Origin: Clostridiales bacterium
GTDB taxonomy: Bacteria > Bacillota > Clostridia > Oscillospirales > Oscillospiraceae
Assembly (NCBI GenBank): GCA_025757645.1
Contig: CP107216.1
Coordinates: forward strand, 1,053,501-1,117,500
DNA: 64,000 bases
Reading direction: 5' to 3'
Shown here: piece after piece, positions 57,529 to 64,000 of the stretch
How positions within the stretch are numbered: the stretch's first letter is position 1
Layout: each line of letters begins with the position of its first letter
Notes under the pieces: model-generated
What the model saw: only the letters and a program-made list of their open reading frames with translations
The model's database searches: none
Told to the model about the DNA's origin: nothing
Program-made: the position numbers and the translations under genes

Positions 57529-58986
57529 ATGAAACTCAAGCGACTGCTGTCCGTTCTGGACGTGTGCGAATGCACCGCCGATCCGGAACTGGACATCCGG
57601 GATATCAGCTTTGACTCGCGCACCACGCAGCCCGGCGACCTGTTCGCCGCCGTCTGCGGGTATGAGTCCGACGGGCACCGGTTCATCGGCGCGGCCGCCG
57701 AGCGCGGTGTGGCCGTCGTGCTCTGCCAGCGAAAGCCAGAGGTCGAGATACCGTATATCCTCGTGGCCGACAGCCGCCTTGCGCTCTCGCGCATCTGCTG
57801 CGAATTTTTCGATAACCCGTCGCGCGAGCTGACCATGATCGGCGTGACCGGCACGAACGGCAAGACCACCGTCACCACGCTCATCAAGCACATGCTTGAG
57901 CAGTGCCTGCACACGAAGGTCGGTCTCATCGGCACGAACGCGAACGTCATCGGCGACGAGGTGCTGCACACCGAGCACACCACGCCCGACGCCTATGAGC
58001 TGCAAAAGCTCCTGCGCCGGATGGTCGACGCCGGCTGCACGCACGCGGTCATGGAGGTGTCGTCCCACTCGCTGGTGCTGCACCGCGTGGAGGGCATCCG
58101 CTTCCGGGTGGGCATCTTCACGAACCTGTCGCAGGATCATCTGGACTTTCACAAGACCATGGAGGCGTATGCCGCGGCCAAGGCGCAGCTGTTTGCGCAG
58201 AGTGACGTCGGCATCGTCAACGCGGACGACGATTGGGCGCACGTCATGCTCGAGCACGCCAAATGCCCGATGCATACCTATTCCGCCAAACGCAACGACG
58301 CCGACCTTGTGGCCAAGGACATCCGCCTGAGCGCGTCGGGCGTGCGCTTTGTCGCCATGCACGGCGATGCGATCGCGCGTATGCGCCTCGGCATCCCCGG
58401 CATGTTCTCGGTCTACAACGCGCTGAGCGTCATTGCCTGCGCCTGCGCGCTCGGCGTTTCGCTCGACGACTGCGCCGCCGCGCTCGACACGGCAAAGCCC
58501 GTCAAGGGCCGCGCCGAGGTGCTCGAGACCGACGGGGATTACGCCATCCTCATCGACTACGCCGTCACGCCCGATGCCATCGACAACATCCTCACGACGG
58601 TGCGCGAGTTCGCACCCGCGCGGCTCGTGTTCCTCTTTGGCTGCGGCGGCGACCGGGACCGCGGCAAGCGCCCGAAGATGGGCCGCATCGCGGGCCAGAA
58701 GGCGGATTTCGTCATCGTCACGAGCGACAATCCGCGCACGGAAGACCCGGAGGCGATCATCGCCGATATCCTTCCCGGTCTCAAGGAGACGCACACGCCC
58801 TATGTCGTGCGGCCCGACCGGCGCGAGGCCATCGCCTACGCGATCGAGAATCACTGCCCCGGCGATGTCATCATCCTCTGCGGCAAGGGCCATGAGGATT
58901 ACCAGATCATCGGCAAGACGAAAGTGCACATGGACGAGCGCGAGATCGTCGCCGAAATACTCGAGAAGAGGAAGAGAGAGAAATGA
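57529..58986 (+). CDS. murE: UDP-MurNAc-tripeptide synthetase, mDAP-specific
   Basis: 485 aa. Adds the third residue to the peptidoglycan stem peptide in the cytoplasm. The ATP loop is G108-T-N-G-K-T (VTGTNGKTTVTT), and D400-N-P-R403 is the motif that selects meso-diaminopimelate rather than lysine, so the cell wall is probably mDAP type. It overlaps mraY as ATGA. murF does not follow. Confidence 0.95.
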   Translation: MKLKRLLSVLDVCECTADPELDIRDISFDSRTTQPGDLFAAVCGYESDGHRFIGAAAERGVAVVLCQRKPEVEIPYILVADSRLALSRICCEFFDNPSRELTMIGVTGTNGKTTVTTLIKHMLEQCLHTKVGLIGTNANVIGDEVLHTEHTTPDAYELQKLLRRMVDAGCTHAVMEVSSHSLVLHRVEGIRFRVGIFTNLSQDHLDFHKTMEAYAAAKAQLFAQSDVGIVNADDDWAHVMLEHAKCPMHTYSAKRNDADLVAKDIRLSASGVRFVAMHGDAIARMRLGIPGMFSVYNALSVIACACALGVSLDDCAAALDTAKPVKGRAEVLETDGDYAILIDYAVTPDAIDNILTTVREFAPARLVFLFGCGGDRDRGKRPKMGRIAGQKADFVIVTSDNPRTEDPEAIIADILPGLKETHTPYVVRPDRREAIAYAIENHCPGDVIILCGKGHEDYQIIGKTKVHMDEREIVAEILEKRKREK

Positions 58987-59999
58987 CACTGAAGCTGATA
59001 CTGGCGTTCGTCATCGCGTTTGCGGTGTCGGCCGTCGTTGGATTTTTCCTGGTCCCGTATCTCAGACGCATCAAGGCGGGCCAGAGCATCAAGGAAAACG
59101 GCCCCACGTGGCACATGTCCAAGCAGGGCACGCCCACCATGGGCGGGCTGATGTTCATCGCCGCGATCGCGGTCGTGTGCCTGTCGGTCGGCTTTGAGTG
59201 CATGGCCGAGGGCGAATACGGCCACCTGTTTTGTCTGGCGTTCGCGCTCGTGTTCGGCGCGATCGGTTTTCTGGACGACTATGAAAAGCTCCGGAAAAAG
59301 CAGAATCTCGGCCTGACGGCCGGAAAGAAGCTGCTGCTGCAGCTGGCGGCGGCCGTGGCGTTCATTTTCCTCATGCGCCGCTTCGGCTATGTCGCGCTCG
59401 ACAGCCTGTACATCCCGTTCTGGAACAAGACGGTGCCGGTCTCCGAGCCGCTGTATGTCATCTTCGCGGCCTTCGTCATCGTCGGCACGGTCAACTCCGT
59501 GAACCTCACCGACGGTGTGGACGGCCTCGCCGCGAGCACGACGATGCCGGTGTGCATCTTCTTCGCCGTCATCTCCATGCTCTGGGGCGAGCGGTTTTTG
59601 TCCCTCGGCGTGTTTGCCTCCGGCCTTGCCGGCGGCCTGCTGGGCTTTTTGATCTATAACTTCCACCCGGCGAAGGTGTTCATGGGCGACACGGGTTCGC
59701 TCTTTCTCGGCGGCGCGGTCGCGGCGCTGGCCTTTGCCTACGACATGCCGCTCATCCTTGTGACGCTCGGCATCATGTACATCATCGAGGCGCTGTCGGA
59801 TATCATCCAAGTCGGCTACTTCAAGCTCACGCACGGCAAGCGCGTGTTCAAAATGTCCCCGTTCCACCACCATCTCGAGATGGGCGGCTGGACGGGCCAC
59901 AAGTGGAAGGAAACGCAGATTGTGGCGCTGTTTGCCGGCGTGACGGTGCTGTTTGCAGTTTTGTCGTTCATCGGCGTGTTCCACCGCTTCGGCGTGTGA
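58983..59999 (+). CDS. mraY: Phospho-N-acetylmuramoyl-pentapeptide transferase
   Basis: 338 aa, ten membrane helices. Forms lipid I from UDP-MurNAc-pentapeptide and undecaprenyl phosphate. Catalytic DDYEK, NLTDGVDGLA, FMGDTGSLFLGG and HHHLEMGGW motifs are all intact. Starts inside the end of murE. Confidence 0.97.
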   Translation: MTLKLILAFVIAFAVSAVVGFFLVPYLRRIKAGQSIKENGPTWHMSKQGTPTMGGLMFIAAIAVVCLSVGFECMAEGEYGHLFCLAFALVFGAIGFLDDYEKLRKKQNLGLTAGKKLLLQLAAAVAFIFLMRRFGYVALDSLYIPFWNKTVPVSEPLYVIFAAFVIVGTVNSVNLTDGVDGLAASTTMPVCIFFAVISMLWGERFLSLGVFASGLAGGLLGFLIYNFHPAKVFMGDTGSLFLGGAVAALAFAYDMPLILVTLGIMYIIEALSDIIQVGYFKLTHGKRVFKMSPFHHHLEMGGWTGHKWKETQIVALFAGVTVLFAVLSFIGVFHRFGV

Positions 60000-60030
60000 G
60001 GCGCGCGCCGCGGTGCAGGGAGGTGCTTAT

Positions 60031-61191
60031 ATGAATATTTCCGATCTGAGACTTCCCGCGCGCCAGGCGAAAGCGTCCGCCGGGCCGCAGCGCGGCAGCT
60101 TCGACCTGCCGTTTTTCGTGCTCACGCTGCTGCTGCTGACGATCGGCGTCATCATGGTGCTCTCGTCGAGCTTCGCCCGCGCGTATGCGCAGGGCAAGTC
60201 GCCGACGTATTACTTCGTGCGCCAGGCGGCCTTTGCCGTGGCCGGCGTTGTGGCCATGATCTTGCTGTCCAAGGTGCGCATGGCGACCTACCGCCGTCTG
60301 TCGCTGCTGGTGCTGGGCGTGAGCATCTTCCTGCTTGCCGTCGTCTGGATCCCGCACATCGGCACTCGCGTCAACGGTGCGCGCCGGTGGCTGAGTCTCG
60401 GCTTCACGACGTTTCAGCCGTCGGAGATCGCAAAGATCGCGGTCGTGCTGTTTTTCTCCAGCATGATCTGCACCTATAAAGAGCAGATGCAGACATTCCG
60501 CTACGGTGTCGTGCCGTTCATGGTCGTCACGGTCATCATCGTCGGCCTGCTGATGCTTGAGCCGCATCTGTCGGCGTCCATCATCATCATGGCGCTTGCG
60601 ATCGTGATGATGTTTGTCGGCGGCATCAAGCTCTCGTACCTGCTTGTCGGCATGGGCAGCGCGGGCGCGCTGCTGCTCATCGCAAGCAAATTCGTGCCCT
60701 ATGTGCACAAGCGCATCGTGTCCTGGCGCGACCCGTTTGCCGATACGAGCGCGGCCGGCTATCAAATCGTGCAGTCGCTGTATTCCATCGGCTCGGGCGG
60801 CTTTCTCGGGCTCGGCCTCGGCCAGAGCCGGCAGAAGTACCTCTATCTGCCCGAGGAGCACAATGACTATATCTTTTCCATCGTCTGCGAGGAGCTCGGC
60901 TATGTCGGCGCCATTGCGATCCTGATCCTGTTTGCGCTGCTCATCTGCCGCGGCTACTGGATCGCCGCGCACTCGCCCGACCGCTACAGCTTCCTCGTCG
61001 GCATCGGCATCACGACGCTGCTGTCGATCCAGGTGTTTTTGAACATCGCAGTCGTCACGAACCTCATCCCCTGCACGGGCATCTCGCTGCCGTTTTTCAG
61101 CTACGGCGGCACGGCGCTGCTCATGCAGCTCGGGGAGATGGGCATCATCCTGAGCATCTCGCGCGACATTCCGACGAAAAAGGCGCGCTAG
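60031..61191 (+). CDS. ftsW: Septal peptidoglycan polymerase FtsW (SpoVE-like)
   Basis: 386 aa, ten membrane helices. SEDS glycosyltransferase: GARRWLSLGFTTFQPSEIAK, EPHLSASIIIMA, GSGGFLGLGLGQSRQK, EEHNDYIFSIVCEELGYVG and PFFSYGGTALL. It makes septal glycan with the PBP encoded upstream. It follows mraY by 31 nt with no murD between. AGGGAGG precedes ATG 60031. Confidence 0.95.
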   Translation: MNISDLRLPARQAKASAGPQRGSFDLPFFVLTLLLLTIGVIMVLSSSFARAYAQGKSPTYYFVRQAAFAVAGVVAMILLSKVRMATYRRLSLLVLGVSIFLLAVVWIPHIGTRVNGARRWLSLGFTTFQPSEIAKIAVVLFFSSMICTYKEQMQTFRYGVVPFMVVTVIIVGLLMLEPHLSASIIIMALAIVMMFVGGIKLSYLLVGMGSAGALLLIASKFVPYVHKRIVSWRDPFADTSAAGYQIVQSLYSIGSGGFLGLGLGQSRQKYLYLPEEHNDYIFSIVCEELGYVGAIAILILFALLICRGYWIAAHSPDRYSFLVGIGITTLLSIQVFLNIAVVTNLIPCTGISLPFFSYGGTALLMQLGEMGIILSISRDIPTKKAR

Positions 61192-61281
61192 TTTCTGACT
61201 TTGAAGTGTATATCCGGCAGCCCGCGGCGGTCTTCGGCGCGGACTGCCCGATTTCCGTTTTTGATCCTGGGAGGCATTGCT

Positions 61282-62418
61282 ATGAATTTTCTCTTTACCT
61301 GCGGCGGCACCGCAGGCCACATCAACCCCGCGCTCGCGGTCGCTGGCATCCTGCGCGACCGGATGCCCGACTGCGGCATCCTCTTCGTCGGCGCCAACGG
61401 CAAGATGGAGACCGACCTCGTCCCGCGCGCGGGCTACGACATCGTGACCATTGAGGTCACGAACATCCACCGCAGCCTCAAGCCGTCGGAGATCGCGTAC
61501 AACTTCCGCTCGCTGCACAACGCGCGGCAGGCGACGAAGGACGCGCGCAAGATCATCGAGGACTTTCAGCCTGACGTCGCCATCGGCACCGGCGGCTATG
61601 TCTGCTACCCCGTGCTCAAAGCGGCGGCGCAGCTCGGTATCCCCACCGTCGTGCATGAATCCAACGCCGTGCCCGGCCTGACGACGAAGATGCTTGCCGG
61701 CGCGGTCGACCGCATCCTCGTCGGCTTCGAGGAGAGCAAGCAGCACTACAGCGAGCAGGAAAAGGTCGTCGTCACCGGCACGCCGGTGCGCGGCGCGTTC
61801 ACGGCCTGCTCCAAGGCGGAGGCCAAGCGCCAGCTCGGGCTCGACCCGGACAGGCCGCTGGTCGTGTCGGTCTGGGGCTCGCTCGGCGCGTCGTACATGA
61901 ACGAGGTCATGACGGCGTTCATCACGCGCGCCGCCGTCACGGACGCGCCGTTTGCGCTCATCCACTCGGCCGGGCGCAACGGCTATGAGAAGATGCACGC
62001 GGCCCTGCTCGAAAAGTGCCCGGCCGATCTCGCTGCGCACGGCATGGACGTGCGGCCGTATATTTATGACATGCCGCTCGTCATGGACGCGGCCGATCTC
62101 GTGCTCTGCCGCGCGGGCGCGTCCACGCTCGCGGAGCTCTCGTGCATCGGCAAGCCCGCGATCCTCATCCCGTCGCCGAACGTCACGAACAACCATCAGG
62201 AGCGCAACGCGCGCGTGCTCGAGCACGCCGGCGGGGCGAAGGTGCTGCTCGAGGGCGCGTTCACGGCAGACGATCTGTATAACCTCGTCAGCGACCTGCT
62301 CGCCGACCCCGCGCAGCTTGCGCAGATGGCGCAGAACATGAAATCCGCCGGCGTTTCCGACGCCGCCGAGCGCATTGCCGATCTGGTGCTGAAACTGGCC
62401 GACCGGCACGCAAAATGA
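61282..62418 (+). CDS. murG: Lipid II synthase MurG
   Basis: 378 aa. Transfers GlcNAc to lipid I at the inner membrane face. TCGGTAGHINPALA (first Gly-rich loop), GTGGYVCYPV, HESNAVPGLTTK and CRAGASTLAELSCIGKPAIL (donor site) are present. The GGTAGH loop matches the family GGTGGH with one Ala. GGGAGG precedes ATG 61282. Confidence 0.97.
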   Translation: MNFLFTCGGTAGHINPALAVAGILRDRMPDCGILFVGANGKMETDLVPRAGYDIVTIEVTNIHRSLKPSEIAYNFRSLHNARQATKDARKIIEDFQPDVAIGTGGYVCYPVLKAAAQLGIPTVVHESNAVPGLTTKMLAGAVDRILVGFEESKQHYSEQEKVVVTGTPVRGAFTACSKAEAKRQLGLDPDRPLVVSVWGSLGASYMNEVMTAFITRAAVTDAPFALIHSAGRNGYEKMHAALLEKCPADLAAHGMDVRPYIYDMPLVMDAADLVLCRAGASTLAELSCIGKPAILIPSPNVTNNHQERNARVLEHAGGAKVLLEGAFTADDLYNLVSDLLADPAQLAQMAQNMKSAGVSDAAERIADLVLKLADRHAK

Positions 62419-62474
62419 CAATCTCGCGTTTCTCTGCATAGGATGGCATGAATTTGCTGTGCGGAGGAAAGATT

Positions 62475-63734
62475 ATGAGCATATGGCACATTTACGGCGG
62501 AAACAGACTGACCGGGAGCACCCAGGTGCAGGGCGCCAAGAATGCGGTGCTGCCGATCATGGCGGCATCCGTGCTCGCCGGCAGTGAGACGGTTCTGCAC
62601 AACGTGCCCGACCTGAAGGACGTGACGATCACGCTGCGCATCCTGCGCCATCTCGGCTGCACGGCGGAGCGCGACGGGGACACGGTGCACATTGATTCCC
62701 GCGGCATGAACCGCGACTTCATCCCGCACGATCTCATGCGGGAGCTGCGCTCCTCGGTCATTTTTCTCGGCGCGATCCTCACGCGCTTCGGAACGGCGAG
62801 CCTGTCCATGCCGGGCGGGTGCGAGCTCGGCCCGCGGCCGGTGAACCTGCACCTCGACGCGCTGCGCGCGCTCGGCGCGGAGGTCACGGAGCGCGGCGGA
62901 GACATCGTCTGCTGCGCGCACGATCTGAAGGGGCGGCGCATCCTGCTGCCGTTTCCGAGCGTCGGCGCGACGGAAAACGCCATGCTGGCCGCCTGCGCGG
63001 CGGCGGGGGAGACGGTCATCTGCAACGCCGCGCGCGAGCCGGAGATCCTCGACCTGCAGTGCTACCTGCGCAAGCTGGGCGCGCGCATTTCCGGCGCCGG
63101 CACGTCAACGGTCACGGTCAGCGGCTTCCGGCCGCAGCCGTTTGTGGAGCACACGATCATGCCGGACCGCATCGTCGCGGCGACGATTTTGTGTGCCGGA
63201 GCCGCCTGCGGCGGCGATGTGGAACTGCAGGGCGTCGATCCGGACCATTTTTTGACCGTTCTGGACTCGCTTTCCGAGGCAGGGTGTGCTATAATAAAAA
63301 CGGCGTCCACCGTGCGCCTGACATCGACCGGGCGGCTCACCGCGCCGCGGCCGGTCGTCACGCAACCGTATCCGGGCTTTCCCACGGATGCGCAGCCGCC
63401 GCTCATGGCTGCCTGCCTGAAGGCGAAGGGCACCACGGTGTTCACCGAAAACATCTTCACCAACCGTTATCGTCATGCCGAGGAGTTCCGGCGTCTGGGC
63501 GCAGCCGTCAGCATCGAGGGGCGCGTGGCCTATGTCACCGGCGTCGACCGGCTCACCGGCGCGCCGCTCACATCGAGCGACCTGCGCGGCGGCGCGGCCA
63601 TGATCGTGGCCGGCCTCTCCGCCGAGGGCGAGACCGAGATCCTCGACAACGGCTATATCAACCGCGGCTACGACCGCTTCGATGCGTGCCTGTCGGCGCT
63701 TGGGGCCGATGTGCGCTGCGTGGCGCCGCGGTGA
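62475..63734 (+). CDS. murA: UDP-N-acetylglucosamine 1-carboxyvinyltransferase
   Basis: 419 aa. First committed step of peptidoglycan synthesis; the fosfomycin target. The active-site Cys is C116 in MPGGCELGPRPVNLHLDAL, so it should be fosfomycin-sensitive. GAKNAVLPIMAAS and the C-terminal DLRGGAAMIVAGL, YDRFD stretches are typical. CGGAGG precedes ATG 62475. Many Firmicutes have a second murA elsewhere. Confidence 0.96.
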   Translation: MSIWHIYGGNRLTGSTQVQGAKNAVLPIMAASVLAGSETVLHNVPDLKDVTITLRILRHLGCTAERDGDTVHIDSRGMNRDFIPHDLMRELRSSVIFLGAILTRFGTASLSMPGGCELGPRPVNLHLDALRALGAEVTERGGDIVCCAHDLKGRRILLPFPSVGATENAMLAACAAAGETVICNAAREPEILDLQCYLRKLGARISGAGTSTVTVSGFRPQPFVEHTIMPDRIVAATILCAGAACGGDVELQGVDPDHFLTVLDSLSEAGCAIIKTASTVRLTSTGRLTAPRPVVTQPYPGFPTDAQPPLMAACLKAKGTTVFTENIFTNRYRHAEEFRRLGAAVSIEGRVAYVTGVDRLTGAPLTSSDLRGGAAMIVAGLSAEGETEILDNGYINRGYDRFDACLSALGADVRCVAPR

Positions 63735-63750
63735 AAGGAATCACCTGTCT

Positions 63751-64000
63751 ATGAAACAATCGAAGCAGCCCGGGCCGCGCCGCGCGCGCCGGCCCCGCCG
63801 CCCGTCCGGCGGCCGGGGCAGGTCGCTGCTGCAGCCGCTGATCTTTCTGCTGATCTGCGCGGCGCTCGTCCTGGGCATGAGCGTATTTTTCCGTGTTGCA
63901 AAGATCGAGGTCGTGGGCAACTCCATCTACACGGCCGAGGAGGTCGTCGAGGCCTCCGGCATCGGCACGGGCGACAATCTGTTTTTCATCAACCGTTTCT
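63751..64000 (+). CDS. ftsQ: Cell division protein FtsQ/DivIB, 5' part
   Basis: 83 full codons before the window ends. Very basic N-terminus (PGPRRARRPRRPSGGRGR), one membrane helix (about 28-47), then the start of a POTRA domain (AKIEVVGNSIYTAEEVVEAS). This is the bitopic divisome protein expected after murA in Clostridia. GAAAGGA precedes ATG 63751. The rest lies outside. Confidence 0.88.
   Translation, partial: MKQSKQPGPRRARRPRRPSGGRGRSLLQPLIFLLICAALVLGMSVFFRVAKIEVVGNSIYTAEEVVEASGIGTGDNLFFINRF

Noticed and set aside
63270..63300. AT-rich TATAAT-like stretch inside murA as a promoter
   Set aside because: There is a TATAAT-like hexamer but no matching -35 at 16-18 nt, and the codons encode a normal MurA segment.

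Overview
The window is about 64 kb of GC-rich chromosome. It is densely packed with genes, many of which overlap by ATGA or TGATG. The content points to a spore-forming Firmicute of class Clostridia, plausibly an Oscillospiraceae-type gut anaerobe. The evidence is spoIIGA-sigE, a PdaB-type polysaccharide deacetylase, a Gram-positive division and cell wall (dcw) cluster, a split transketolase, formate-tetrahydrofolate ligase, dockerin and cohesin modules, NiaR and ECF transporters. I see no tRNA, rRNA, CRISPR array, prophage or insertion sequence. The family assignment is inference; phylum and class are better supported.

Layout. 1-3005 (minus): pncB and niaR (niacin salvage and its repressor), then an EIIC-like permease that runs off the left edge and starts from a promoter carrying a perfect 40-bp palindrome. 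3055-6052: split transketolase and a galactokinase-like kinase. 6065-9632: an endonuclease/exonuclease/phosphatase protein, TspO, glyA and a small membrane protein. 9748-13463: carD, then a fur/zur-znuA-znuC-znuB zinc uptake operon. 13473-15048 (minus): spoIIGA-sigE. 15154-20967: a six-gene operon coding for a secreted alpha/alpha-barrel protein with a dockerin, a membrane-anchored cohesin-like protein, a DUF4430 lipoprotein and a complete ECF transporter (T, fused A-A', S). 20977-24578: lysR-pepF-MBL hydrolase (minus), divergent from an EamA permease broken by an in-frame TAG. 25502-29412 (minus): cytidylate-kinase-like protein, ion/carboxylate permease, NYN protein, polysaccharide deacetylase. 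29509-32328: fhs and dus, divergent. 32339-39283 (minus): a six-gene operon of FHA-RodA/FtsW fusion, class B PBP, ABC-F ATPase, YdcF, HAD phosphatase and DUF975. 39379-43601: NusG_II protein, Gx transporter, O-antigen ligase-like polymerase, lipoprotein and C39 peptidase. 43852-49331: fumC, malic enzyme, mutS2, HPr. 49372-52831: uvrC-rsmD-coaD and a coiled-coil protein. 53078-64000: mraZ-rsmH-ftsL-pbp-murE-mraY-ftsW-murG-murA-ftsQ, cut by the right edge.

The most striking system is the 15.2-20.9 kb operon. Vertebrate intrinsic factor and transcobalamin consist of an alpha/alpha barrel joined to a small beta domain of the DUF4430 type. Here those two modules are on separate exported proteins, next to a cohesin/dockerin pair that could hold the barrel at the membrane and an ECF importer in the same transcript. 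I infer an extracellular ligand-capture and import machine; a corrinoid is the leading but unproven substrate. Other points of interest are the palindromic operator at the EIIC-like gene beside niaR, divergent promoters that share one -35 box and predict a leaderless mRNA (39357-39414), the FHA-RodA/FtsW fusion operon, and a dcw cluster without murF, murD or murC.
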